From Aotearoamyces nothofagi (Eukaryota; Ascomycota; Leotiomycetes; Leotiales; Tympanidaceae), in contig JADDTR010000016.1 in the NCBI GenBank assembly GCA_015345905.1, positions 190,631 through 254,630 of the forward strand: 64,000 nt of DNA, given 5' to 3'. Below, piece after piece: positions 11,960 through 23,650 of the stretch. Within the stretch, counting starts at the first letter, position 1; every line of letters starts with the position of its first letter. The position numbers and the translations under genes were made by a program. Below the pieces are notes generated by a model, which worked only from the letters and a program-made list of their open reading frames with translations, had not been told where the DNA came from and did not search any database.

Positions 11960-14900
11960 TCATGAACTCAAAGTAGCAAACCGTCCTTCAAATCCCTTCA
12001 TCTTCTCCTCCTCAATATTGGCCTGTAGGCGTCTGGTCTGTCGCACCGCCTCCTCACGTTCATTCTGCAACTCCATAACCTCGATTTGAGCAATATTCAT
12101 CTTCCCGACTACCTCTTCCATCTCGCGATCTGCCTCCTCCAGAGCACGCTCCAGCTCCGTGACTCGGGTCTTCAAGATCTCCGTCTTGCTGTCCTCACCA
12201 ATACTTATGCCCTTGCCCGAAGACGTGACTTGTAACCTAGGGGACTTGGAGCCGGCAAACAGTGGCGACAGTGGAGACTTGGGTCCGAAAAGACGGGGGG
12301 ACCTCACCCCATCTTTAACACGTAGGAGTTGGCTGTTGTGACTTTCTTTTAGCTCACGAACTTCATCTTCGTGCTTTGCTACTCGCTCCTCAGAAGCTTG
12401 TTGTGCGGCCACGAGCGCATCTTCAAAGTCGCGCAGCTTCCCTTGCATGTTCATGATTTTAGCTGCATTGGCCTTTTGCTCCCTCTCGCCGCGCTCGATA
12501 GTCTCTGCTAGGCGCTCTCGTAGAGAGGAATTTGCAGCCAACTGTTGGTGCACTTGAGTGGCCAGTTCTTCCACACGCTTTGCGGAAGAGCGAAGCTCGT
12601 GGGCAAGAGCAATCTCGGAAGAAATCTGCTCCTTCTGTGCCGACTGGAGAGATTCTGTAGACGTGCGATATACTTCTGCTTCTTGGCGAGCGATGTCCCT
12701 CTCAGTCATGGCTGCGAACAAACTCCGCTCTAGTTGAGCAATTGCTTCCTGTGTGTCCTCGTCCTGAGGACCAGATCCTTCCAGGTTCTTAATCCGCTTA
12801 AGGGAAGAAGCGTATGCATTTCGCAGGTCTCTGTACGCTTGCTCTAAGGCTTCTGACCCGGCCAAGTTGCTGCGAGGCCTGTCCGCGTTGCCATTTAGCA
12901 TCTCCGCAGATATTGAGATTTCGTTGCCATGCAGCAGATTTCGAAGCGACCCGATTTCCTGCTCAGCTCTTTCTAAATCCATCTTTAGTCCGCTGAGACC
13001 TTTCTCACATTGCCATTTCTGCTCAATGGCATCGTCTGCTCGTTTCCGAAGCGCATTGATCTCCTCACGAAGGTTGGCTACTTCTCGGTCATATGCAAGC
13101 CTTCTCGGAGAATCAGTAAGTGCTCGGTCCCTCTCCATTTCTAGCTGGCGGATTTTCTTTTCATTCTCTCGATTCTGATGTTCCTGGCGTTCGAGCAGAC
13201 TCTTGAGGGCACGGTGCAAAGCATCGCGCTGGGCCTCGACATCCTTCACCCGCTCAGCGAGAGCATCTCGCGACTCTCCAACCTTCACCGACGCTGATCT
13301 TGACAGCGATGGTGGCCGTGACGAGCGTAGGGTGGAATTGTTAGCAACTGAGTTGGATCTAGAAAGCCCTTTAAGAGCACGAGGAGCAGATCCCTGGGAC
13401 TCCTCCTCAACTATGCTACTGAATTTGTTCATCTGGTGTTGCGTCTCTATTTGATGTTTGCGTGCATTGAGGAGCGTGGTATTCTCGTCCTTGAGCGCCT
13501 GCATCTGCTGTTGTATCTTTGTATTCTCATAGGTAAGCTTCTCATGTTCTGCCGCTTGTGATTCCAGGCCCTCCATACGAGCACGGAGTTGCGGCACGAT
13601 CTCGTCTCGCAGATTATCCCGCTCATTGTGAGAGGTATGAAGCTCGCTCTTCAGTGCCGTCAGCAGATCTTCGAAGTTATCCTTGACTTGCCGCTCTTCT
13701 GTCAGGCGCCTACGGAGGTCTTCACATGTAGCTTCAAGCTCTTTTAATCGCCCACCTGCGTCCAGCGAGTTCATAGATGCCAGATCAGCCTGTCGTAGAA
13801 GGTCAGTCTAAGGGAAGGTACTAAAGGAATGTGAACAAAAAACGTACATGCGAAGCCTTCTCCTCGAGATCCCGAATCTGTGCTTCAAGCACTTTCCGCC
13901 TTGATCTCTCCTCTTGAACCTTGTCTGTTAGGTCTAGCCTTATTTGGGCCTTCTCTCGCTCCGTTCTTCTCTGTAGGCGTTCTAATTCATCTGTCCGCGC
14001 ATCAGATTCACCGCCATACTTCACTGAGCTTGTACCAGAATCCGAAAAGTAATCACTGGTCCGCTTTCCAGGACCTTGATGGTTCGATGATTCCATCTGC
14101 AAACGCTCCACGAGATCCTCTAGGTCCATCTCACGCCGTATGGAGGTCGCCAGCTCCGCTGAGATATTTCTAAGTTCTTCTTCCATTTCTTCGACTTGCA
14201 CTGTCGAACCTGGTGTGGCCGGTGGCAATTGTAGATATGCGTCGTCGAAGTAGCTGTCTTCCCCAGCATTTGCCCGAGGAACATCGATACTTGCTGGTAT
14301 ACTACGAATGGAGCCGCTAGATGTCTTTGGCAATGAATTTTGTGGTTGGGGTGATGTGGGGGACGCAACCCTAGAATAGTTCTTCTCGTCCGAAAAAGAG
14401 GCTGTGGATGAGACTGGGGATGTATTGCCTCCCCAGCCGAAGAAAGACCCTAGTTTTGATGCACCTGGCGACTTGGGCAGTTGTTGCTTATTGTTTTGAC
14501 TCGGTTCATTGGAAGGATTTCGTACATCATTAGTGGGAAGAGTGAGGTGTGGTGGTGTTGGTTTGGGCGAGAACAACGACATTGTAGCTGAGCGGGAATG
14601 TGCACTGGAAGAGCGATATCCGTACCAAGGGTCTGTGGAGTTCGAGGCAGAACTCAGACCCGAGTCGCTGGCCAATCTCGCATGCTGATATACTGTTGAA
14701 GAGGAGGTAGCAGTGGGAGTCGAGCGCGTCTTGGAAACGGGGATGGGGAGGTTAGGTGCTTTGATTGCAGCCGTAGAATATACTGCAGTTCGAAGCGTCG
14801 GTGAAGTTGGTGTGCTATGTTCGTCAGAAGAACCGGTTAGGTTGGTATGGTCATCGGAAGAACTGGCTGGGTAGTCAGCCACTGGGACGTGTTTAAGACA

Positions 14901-15323
14901 TGAAAATGCGGCGCACGAGATGGTTTACTCAAGCACGTACCTGGAGTTTCTTTGCCCTTGCTGGAGATGCCGTGGAGCGTTGGGCAAAGGATAAGCTGGA
15001 AGATGCTCGTACAGCGTCGGACTATCAATTGAGCAAGGCCTGGAGAATCGTGCTTCAGGAAGGTCGAGAGGAGCGGGAACGCGCTCCGCCGATGAGTATC
15101 TTGTAGCAAGATGGGAGGCTGATGTCGGCAACGGCTTTCGTTTGACTGGAGCAGTCGCAATAGATGACACGGTCGAGACCGAAGCGGTCCTAGGGACCTT
15201 CGACGACGAATGTGAATGGGTGGAGGCTAGAGGCTGAGAGGGAACGGATGAATCGTAAGGAGTGTCAGATTGAGGAATCGAGGGGTTGAGGTCGTTCCTT
15301 GAAAACCCTGTGGACACCGCCAT
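11960..15323 (-). CDS. Long coiled-coil protein (fungal 'M protein repeat' type)
   Basis: The simplest model has exons 15323-14941, 14862-13848 and 13807-11960 and encodes 1081 residues. The N-terminal third is Ser/Thr/Pro-rich and probably disordered. It is followed by a conserved-looking block (YFDDAYLQLPPATPG, then RREMDLEDLVERLQ) and about 700 residues of near-continuous heptad-rich coiled coil. Fungal relatives are annotated as 'M protein repeat' or similar scaffold proteins; a cell-cortex, septum or cytoskeletal role is my inference only. The intron at 13808-13847 is just 40 nt, phase 0. The first exon-exon junction is uncertain. An alternative with an extra 52-nt intron (15012-14961) and exon 2 from 14866 also stays in frame (1065 residues) and reads KGKETPASSSDDH across the join. 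Confidence 0.85.
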
Positions 15324-16400
15324 TGTTTCCCTGAGATGTGCAAATGTCTGACCTCAGACATATCAAAGTGGTCAAGCCGCAGAATCGAGGTATGGACGTC
15401 TGGAAGGGGCCAAGCACGAGTGGCCCATAACCGTCAAGCAACTTCATTCACAATCCAGTCGACGCAAATCAGTGAAGGCGCACTCGGTACGGGAGGCGCG
15501 AAAGGGGTTAGGCCGAACACACCGACGACAGGGTGGCCGCACGGTACTCGCGGCCACCAGAGAGCAGGCACGCGTGGGCAGACAGGGGGGGCAGACAGGG
15601 GGGGCCGACAAAGGGGGGAGAGGGAGAAGGAGAGGGAGAGGGAGAGGCGCCTCGACAGGGCACTACAGGGCGCTACGGACACGCCCCTCCCCTGCCTTGG
15701 CGGTCACGCTTGCTGCATTGTTGCAGTCTCTAATCTAAGTACTTGTACAGTACGTATAAGGCAAGTAAGGACAGGACCTCGCTGTACCTTGGCTGTATCT
15801 ATGCCGTACCTATGCCGTACCTATGCCGTATCTATACTGTATCTATACTGTATCTATACTGTATCTATACTGTACTGTATCTATACTGTACTGTATCTTG
15901 CTGTATCTATGCTGTACTGCATCTTGCTGTACCTCACCCTACCGCCCACTGCCGTACTGCTCCCTGCTGTGCCTTCCTTTGCCCTACAGGCAGAGCGCGT
16001 TCCTGCGCCCACGCCCCCTCCCAGCTACAGCCAGCCCACAATCCGCCGAAGGACCCTTTCGGCGCCCGGCCCTGCCGTCCTAGCCCGCAAGGGGCTTAAT
16101 GCCGACTCTCGCGCGCTAACTGGTGGCCGGGCTAGCGCTGGAGACAGCCAAGCGCCAGGCACGGTGAGCGCGGCGGCCAATTACACACGGATATCGTGCA
16201 CAATAGCAGCGACGGGCGCATCCGCTGCCGACAGGGGTGCGCGGAGAACACGGCCCTGCGAAATGAGGAACTGGCGCTCCTCGGCTCCGCAGCTCCGCGC
16301 ACACCGCCCCACGCCGCTTCAAACACCTCCTCCATCGTGTCCGTGTCTGTGTGCATGTCATGTCCTCACTCACACACTCCGTGCTGACTGCTGACTGCCG
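15324..16400. repeat. Repeat island B: AGGGAG, 11-bp and CAGTAC-type arrays
   Basis: The island includes G-rich GAGAGG runs at 15615-15650. A degenerate array at about 15792-15933 is dominated by the 11-bp unit TGTATCTATAC, with GCCGTACCTA variants to its left. GC-rich low-complexity DNA continues to about 16400. An open frame of 352 codons (15336-16394, +) spans the arrays; its product mirrors the repeats and carries no domain, so I do not call it a gene. Confidence 0.8.
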
Positions 16401-18850
16401 ACTGCCGACTGGACTGCCTCACGGAGGGAGCACTGCTCGTCCGTACCGTGTGGAATGCGGCAATCACGGGCTGAAACATGTCAGTTACAAGGTCGAAGTA
16501 TGCACTTTTATATGTGCATACCTTCGTGCGAGTGCATGTGCCAATAGAGCTTTCATATATGGACCTGCATTCCTCTTCGACTGCGAGCCACGGTTGAGGC
16601 GAAGGCATCGCGGAGCCCTTCGCACGAGTTTTAGTACGGCTCCGTGCACCAGTTAACGAGGTATACTGTAGAATACACACCTGCTTCATGTGCCGGACGT
16701 TCTCGAGCACTCCCACGGCGAATCTCCAACGGCGAATCTCCATAATTATTGTATTATTTGGTGGTCCCTTGTAAGTAAGAGTAAAATTTGGCATTTGCAA
16801 CATTTCCGACTAGCACGCCAAGCATGCTATGCTGATATGATGGCTAGGTGACAGGATGAAGAAGACGGAGAAGGAGAAGGAGACGAACGCGGTAGGACGG
16901 TAGCAATTCAGCCGCCATATATGTAATCCATCCCAAGTACCGAATGCCCGCATTTGTAGTAAATAATGACTACGGAGGATCCAATTACTTAGGGAAGTAA
17001 GGAAGCGCGATATTCGTAATGTATACAGGACTGTGTTCGGTGTCAGCCTCCCGTCAGGCCTTCTCAGACCCCGTGGAGTCGTGAGTCGAGAATTGATCGT
17101 CGGGGCCCGGATCGCTGCTTCAGGGAGTCTTCTTCTACTGTACAGAGTACTCCGAGTAATCTCCAGAGAGAGATCCTTGACATCGTCGCCGGCCCAAGTA
17201 AGTAAAGCTGGGTGTGCACTGTGCACGTGTTGTTTTACCGAAATTACACCAAGACTTCACGGCCGCATGTAGAAGCTTTGTGATTAGATATTACATTACA
17301 GCCGTAGTATTGTACTATACTGTACAGTCCTGTACCCAAGTTAGGTAGGTGGGCATTAGGCTAAACATAGTAATAGAAGCCCCAGCTCCTCCATTGCGGT
17401 TATGACGCTTCTCATCAACTTTAGGTACCTAGTACAATGCACTTTACTTATAAGTATACTTTATGAGTGCGGCATACAATGAACAAAGAACAATGTTGCA
17501 CTGAGTGATATGATATATCACTATTAAACGACCACTACTGTAGCAACCTCTAACCCCAGCCTGTTAACCTTTAGCTTAACCTTGTAGCTTGCAGCCACCG
17601 AAAGAGCCCCTGAATAGCAAGTATCAAAGTTCCTAAGACACTACTTTACCTATTCTGCTGGGTTCCTAAGGAGCTGTCATTTATATCATCCATTATTGGC
17701 GTCGGATACTACTTACTGTACTGCGCTGGGCAAGGTATGCACGATTCATTGCTGTATATTCCACTTTACTTGCACGATGCGTAGCTTAAGCCCTCAAGCT
17801 ATGCATGTAATACCATTCAGATATCAACCTAAATCTACTAACATCGACCAGCATGAACTTCATGAGATAACAAACTGCAGGCGCCAGTTGACGGCCTGAT
17901 ATCGGATCATCCAAACAAAAAGATGCTTGCTAGCTTGCAGGTATTGTACTGTACATCTTTGAGATAAATTACGGAGTATGATTCGGCGAGTGCACCAGAT
18001 GGGGGAAGATCTGCCGTGTCTCACCCGTTTCTTTCTTTAGTACCCTTCCTCATGCTGTACAGTACAGTACTTCTCCAGCTTCCCTGTGCCGGCCTACCCC
18101 GAGTCTTACGGTATGGAGAAGTTTATTTAAGGTAAAGTGTGAGACACTGAAGCAGAATACAGTTAATACTTGGCACGTTTATCCCATTGGCCTGTTCCGA
18201 CTCATGCATCTTGCTCTGAACTGGGACTCCTGACTCCTACATACTTACTTTTAACGACTTCTTCAAGAATAATAGAATACTTGGCAGGCCCCCAAAATAT
18301 TCTCACGGTATTCTTAAAATGAGTCACAATTAGCATTTTATATGATACTTCACAGTAGGATTCCTGATCTCGGTCGTCTATGTAGGAGACAAGTTGTATT
18401 ACTGTCTAACCTTGAGTTTGCTAACTATGATTGGAAGCTGATCAAGAAACTCTTGAGATATAGTGTAGTGCACTTCCCCTCATATCTGTATCTTACAGAG
18501 AAGTTGTTGAATTCTCCGTAACGCCGAATTTTCATATGCTATTTAACTGTGGGGTCGTATCTGTTACCCGCCTCTTTCTATGGTCTATGTTGAAAGACTT
18601 TTTTATCTTCTCCGTCCGCTTATGTCGTTGCAAGCAATCGGGAAGAAAAAGCTAGTTGAAAATGCGATTCTAACTCCGCATAAAATCTGAAGCAATGAGA
18701 TGCCAAATGCAATCGCTTAATAAACCCCGCAGTCGTTGAGACCGCCCTGTTCGCCAATCATATCGCCGATAGAAACCAAGGAGATGCCAACTAATGGCTA
18801 GACGTGTAGTGTGGATGTTGAGTCCATACGGATCTATTCAATAAATTCAT
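16401..18850. other. Gene-poor stretch
   Basis: In these 2.4 kb I find no gene. Open frames are short and stop often on all strands. TACTGTACAG-like motifs recur (about 17320, 17950, 18060). The stretch between about 17280 and 18850 is AT-richer than the island before it. It may contain the 3' end region of the SAM synthetase transcript at its right edge. Confidence 0.5.
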
Positions 18851-20141
18851 TTAGAACTTAAGCTCTTTTGGCTTCTCCCAGCTGAAGTTCTGGTTGGTGA
18901 AGTGTCCGTTTTTCGCGGTTTGGAAGTATATTGGCTTGGCCAAATCGAGTTCCTTAACTATGACACCTGGTCGGAGGTCGAAGTTGGCATTGATGATGTC
19001 AACAAGCTCGTCAGAGGTTTTATCAGAGGTCCCGTAAGAGTCAACGAAGATAGAGAGAGGCTCAGCAACACCAATGGCGTACGAGAGCTGGACGAGTGCA
19101 CGACGAGCAAGCTTGGCATGTACCAGAGATTTCGCAATCCAGCGAGCAAGGTACGCAGCCGATCTGTCAACCTTGGAGAAATCCTTTCCGGAGAAAGCAC
19201 CACCACCGTGAGCACCCCATCCTCCGTATGTGTCGACGATGATCTTTCGGCCAGTCAAACCAGCATCACCTTGAGGTCCACCAATGATGAATAGGCCCGA
19301 AGGTTGAATCTGTTTAGTGTAAGTAAATATTCCTATATTGTCTCATCAAGACGGTGACTTACATGGTAAACGGTCTCATCGTCCAAATACTTGGCTGGGA
19401 TGACCTTCTTGATGATCTTCTCCTTGAGCTCCTTGCGTAGTTGTTCAGTTGTGATGGTTTCGGCGTGTTGAGCGCTAACAACGACTGTGTGAACTCTGAG
19501 AGGTACAACAGCACCGTTGTCGTGCTTGTATTCAACAGTAACTTGAGTCTTGGTGTCAGGTCGGAGCCATGGAAGGCTGCCGTCTCGGCGAGCAGCAGAC
19601 ATCGCGGCGTTGAGCTTGTGTGCCAACTGTAGGGTTAAAGGGAAGTATTCGGGAGTCTCGTCAGTGGCATATCCGAACATAATACCCTGATCACCAGCAC
19701 CGAGTTGCTCAAGAGCTAGCTCGTAGTGTAGACCTTGTGCGATATCTGGAGACTGCTCCTCAATCGCAACTAGGACGTTGCAAGTCTTGTAGTCAAAACC
19801 CTTTGCAGAGTCATCGTATCCGATGTCCTTGATAGCACCACGGATGACTTTCTGGTAGTCGAGCTTAGTCTTTGTGGTGATTTCTCCGAAGACCATGACC
19901 ATCCCAGTCTTGGTCGCGGTCTCGCAGGCAACCTTGGACAGCGGATCGTCCGTTAAGCAGGCATCGAGGATGGCATCGGAGATTTGATCAGCAATCTTGT
20001 CGGGATGACCTTCACCAACTGACTCGGACTTGGAAAATGGTCAGCAAATGTACGTTGGAAAACCCAAAGGGTAGAGTGTCCTACGGTGAAGAGGAAAGTC
20101 CCCTTGTTGTGGTGACCATTGGCGGTTCCGTTTGGTGCCAT
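18851..20141 (-). CDS. SAM2: S-adenosylmethionine synthetase
   Basis: Exons 20141-20085, 20028-19363 and 19309-18851 give 393 residues, the normal eukaryotic length. The enzyme makes S-adenosylmethionine from methionine and ATP, releasing phosphate and pyrophosphate, in the cytosol. All family signatures are present. [18 protein letters not shown] follows exon 1, [12 protein letters not shown] is the ATP/methionine motif, and the P-loop-like GGGAFSGKD lies in exon 3. Both introns (56 and 53 nt) are phase 0. The start is the ATG giving MAPNGTANG; an upstream GTG is not needed. It is transcribed away from the GPN3 gene, sharing a 621-base promoter. That promoter carries a CCAAT box fused to a TCACGTG site on its own strand, fitting sulfur/methionine control. 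Confidence 0.97.
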
Positions 20142-20403
20142 CACGATAGATCAAGTGAATGTATCTTGGGAAGCTTGTGTAGAGAAGAACGATAAGTATT
20201 GTAGTAGAAAGCGATGTTGAGTGTTAAATAGTACAATGGTAAGGAAGAAAAGAGGTGGGGTCTGGAAGTCTTTCCGACACTTATCGCTTCGATCGCGTAA
20301 GAAACTAGGTGTTCCCCAATTTCGTATTCGTGACACGCAGGCCGCAGCCCACTCCTGCCTCGAAAATATGGTTCAAGGGGCGGTGAGAATAGTTTCGCCA
20401 TTA

Positions 20404-20414
20404 CACGTGATTGG
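20404..20414 (-). promoter_or_regulatory. CCAAT + TCACGTG composite site
   Basis: Read on the minus strand the sequence is CCAATCACGTG: a CCAAT box sharing bases with TCACGTG. In yeasts TCACGTG is the Cbf1-Met4 site of methionine and SAM genes, and CCAAT binds the Hap complex. It sits 263 bases before the SAM synthetase start and 349 bases before the GPN3 start, so it could serve either gene. Confidence 0.5.
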
Positions 20415-20762
20415 GCGATTGAGCGGCTGGGCCGTAGGGAGGAATAATTGATAAGGCGAAACGGGAGGGGAATCCGTTTTCTACATAATATATCAGGCTT
20501 TTGTCCTCCCCCCCTTTTTGTACTTGACTCGAGTGTGGTAAAGTTAGGATGAAGCAGCCTGGGCCATTCTTGATCAGATATCTACTTTGTGTGTGTAAAG
20601 GGAATGCTTACCCCGGAAGCCAGCTACTCCGTAGCGCTGATTGGATTTCATAGCCTTCTGCGCGAGGCAGAGAAATAAATTTAAGCTGTCTCTAAACACC
20701 AACACCATTACCGTCTCGCAGTGCAACGTTTTAAATTGTTACCACACACACCACGTATAAAC

Positions 20763-21709
20763 ATGAGTAAATTTGGCGCCCTGATCATGGGACCTGCAGG
20801 AGCAGGAAAAGTGAGCCTGCGCATCCATCATGTCTCCAAACCCGCTAACATCACTCCTACTAGACCACCTTCTGCAGCGCCCTCATCACACACCTAAACA
20901 ACAACCGCCGCTCCTCATTTTATATCAACCTAGATCCCGCTGCCGAGACCTTCGCACACCCTCCGGATCTTGACATCAAAGACCTTATTTCGCTCGAAGA
21001 TGTGATGGAAGAAATGGGCCTTGGCCCAAACGGCGGACTCATATACTGCTTCGAGTTCCTGCTTGAGAACCTTGACTTCATCACAGAAGCAATCGATCCC
21101 CTTACCGAAGAATACCTGATTATTATTGATATGCCTGGCCAGATCGAGCTTTATACCCACATCCCGATCCTGCCCGCACTGGTGAAGCATTTAACACAGA
21201 CTGGCGCCTTGGGCGTAAACCTATGCGCGGCTTACTTGCTCGAGGCTACATTTGTTGTTGACCGCGCAAAGTTTTTTGCTGGAACACTGAGTGCAATGAG
21301 TGCGATGATCATGCTAGAAGTTCCCCATGTCAATATTCTCTCCAAGATGGATCTGGTTAAAGGAACGGTTGGAAAGCGGGAACTGAAACGCTTCCTCGAT
21401 CCCGATACGACGCTTTTGGATGATGACCCTACGGACACAGTGATAGAGGACGTCAACGATGATGGGTCCGGTGATCCAGCGGCGGCAAAGAGTATGATGC
21501 GTGGTGCGAGTTTCAAGAGATTGAACAAAGCGGTTGCGCAGCTGATTGATAGTTTTAGTATGGTGTCATATCTGAAGCTTGATGTTCAGGATGAGGATAG
21601 CGTAGGGTCGATCTTGAGTTACATAGATGATGCGATCCAGTACCACGAGGCACAGGAGCCGAAAGAGCCCAATGATGCGATCGACTACGATGACGCAGAT
21701 ATGGAATGA
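20763..21709 (+). CDS. GPN3: GPN-loop GTPase 3
   Basis: Exons 20763-20810 and 20864-21709 give 297 residues. The P-loop GPAGAGKTT is split by the 53-nt phase-0 intron. The family-defining Gly-Pro-Asn loop follows in LGPNGGLIYCFEFL, then the switch motif DMPGQIELYTH and the base-recognition motif SKMD. GPN3 works with GPN1/Npa3 in assembly and nuclear import of RNA polymerase II (and III). GPN2 is the nearest alternative; the short N-terminus (MSKFGALIMGPAG) and LDFITEAIDPL fit GPN3 better. The C-terminus is acidic (DYDDADME). It is divergent from SAM synthetase and converges on the Apq12-like gene, with only 254 bases between stops. Confidence 0.93.
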
Positions 21710-21963
21710 TGAGGTCAGATTTATGGTAGTCCAAAAAGGATATACACATGGAGTTTATGGTGGACATGGAAGCATAGCGAAAGGCGTTTGATTTTCTTGT
21801 ATTCAGAAACCATTATAAACTAGCATCAAGTTGCAATACCCTGCCTTTGGCCGTCCTCATCCCACGGAACTTATATGAAAGATACACCTGTAACGCCTTA
21901 GGGTTCAACGCCTATTTATCCCTCGAATCAATAAGCTGAGCTCCAGACGCACGTGATCCGCCA

Positions 21964-22543
21964 TTACCTCCAACCCGGTCTTGCATTTACATTCCCATTT
22001 CTGCCAGTTCCAAATGTGGCACCAGCTTTTACCCCTCGGGGTACCTGATTCACCTGTCCCTCCCATTTATTATATTCCCTCCACCAGATAGCTGATATAT
22101 CGTTTCCCCAGCTCCATACCTCCCCAGCAGTTCTGCTGATGCCCCTCTGCCAAACAACTGTCGCGACAACGATCATCACTCCCCAAAACATAAGTGTGAA
22201 TATCATCGTTGTCCACCATAATATTATCCTTCTTGCATAATTCAGCACTCGCATAGAAAGGATAAAAAGGATGAGTAATAATGCGCCGCCGACTATGGCC
22301 GGCGAATCTTGCGCAAGGACGGCGAGCCGATTCAGGAATGGGAGTAAGATCGGGTATACAGTGTTTAATATTGCGCTTTGGATTTTATCCATGGTAGACA
22401 GCAGTGGCACGAGAAATGGTGAGATGGTTTGGTAGGCGTGTAGGAGATATGGTTGAAAATCTGGGGCGAATATGTTAGTTAGGGATGCTAGCTCCTGCTG
22501 AGGGATGGATGAGCTGCTGCACACCTTGTAAGACATCCATCAT
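21964..22543 (-). CDS. APQ12: Apq12-like nuclear envelope protein
   Basis: Exons 22543-22525 and 22460-21964 give 171 residues. I chose this start because the continuous frame extending to 22536 begins at no ATG and contains the intron. The 64-nt intron has a textbook CTAAC branch site and joins MMDVLQ to DFQPYLLHAYQ. Two hydrophobic segments follow (SPAIVGGALLLILFILSM and MIFTLMFWGVMIVVATVV), separated by a short basic loop. After them comes the family-typical tail IWWREYNKWEG. Apq12 is an ER/nuclear-envelope membrane protein needed for nuclear pore assembly and lipid balance. The assignment rests on the WWREY..WEG motif and layout. Confidence 0.82.
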
Positions 22544-23650
22544 ATGTTCCATGAATGAAAAACAACAGCTTTAAAAGCAAGGCTTCGTCGTGGGCGGGGT
22601 TGCTACGTGGTTGGCAGCACTACGCGCTTGTTTTGACTCGAGCCAGTCGTGGTCAAGACGACGCTGATGACGCCCTGGCCTCGAGCGATCCAGCTGTGTT
22701 CTAAAATGGCTGCAACCCTTGGAGATACCAAAACAAAGCAATAGATCTCGGGAGGTGGTTCAGTTCGAGAAGTGTATGCCGCTTGACCGTCTGTTTAAGT
22801 CTTTCTCTGCGACTACATTCTTTACAAGTCGTAGCCTTCTGCAGCCTCGAGCTATCGGCTAAAACAAACCATGCAATCTGGCAGTGGAGAACATATCACG
22901 TGATTACGGACTTCGACGAATTGTAGCGCTTTTATGATCCTGCAGATCATATTTCGTAGATGGTGTATTTTAACGAGCTAAAAATGGAGAGTGTCTTTTG
23001 ATGTAATATCTTGAGTTATTGATTATGCAAGAGTTACAGTGGGATGAAATTTATCTTTGATACATAAGGCTCTACTCCGCATTGATATGCTGAATTGAAG
23101 GGGATTGCAACCGACATATTAATAAGCCCGGGCAGTCTAATCAAAAGAGTAGCCTTTGCTAGTCCCTTGTGCGTCGTCGGGACACACCACCCTTGACGAA
23201 TATACTGCTAGTAGAAATTGTGGTATTCACAATCCATGCACCATGTATGAACCGGAATTTATGAGACGAAACATTTGTGGTTGTAATTCTAATCTTTGTG
23301 CCTAATTAGCCATATTGGCCCACTGAGATTCAATGAGCTGATGCGATGATACAGAAAACAATTAATGAACATGATGGATGCCACATGCGCCATCGTATGA
23401 AATGCAACTTCCAGCTTCTATGCTGGAGACCAACGTAACGCCTGACATCCTATTTAACATAGCCCAGAACGGGAAAAACACAGCTGAATGGACTAGGCAT
23501 GTAAACAATGCTAGTGGTGATGGATAAACCTTAGGTGAGGTCTTGAGAATCATGCATGGCCTCACTTTGTTATGAGAGCCGTGGCAAGAACCACCTCAGA
23601 CAAATGTTCTGATACATGGTTTAAGACATCCAAGATCTGAGATTCGACAG
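22544..23650. other. Intergenic region, Apq12-like promoter
   Basis: These 1.1 kb lie between two minus-strand genes. They contain the Apq12-like gene's promoter, with a palindromic TCACGTGA at 22896-22903, and the sirtuin's 3' region. Only one short open frame (67 codons, 23362-23565, -) appears and it looks meaningless. Confidence 0.5.

Noticed and set aside
15336-16394. 352-codon plus-strand open frame
   Set aside because: It starts inside the coiled-coil gene's promoter and crosses the 11-bp array, giving a TVSILYLYCIY-like repeat; no domain.
16366-16803. 145-codon minus-strand open frame
   Set aside because: No family resemblance, no splice partners, lies in gene-poor DNA, and its composition is like the noise around it.
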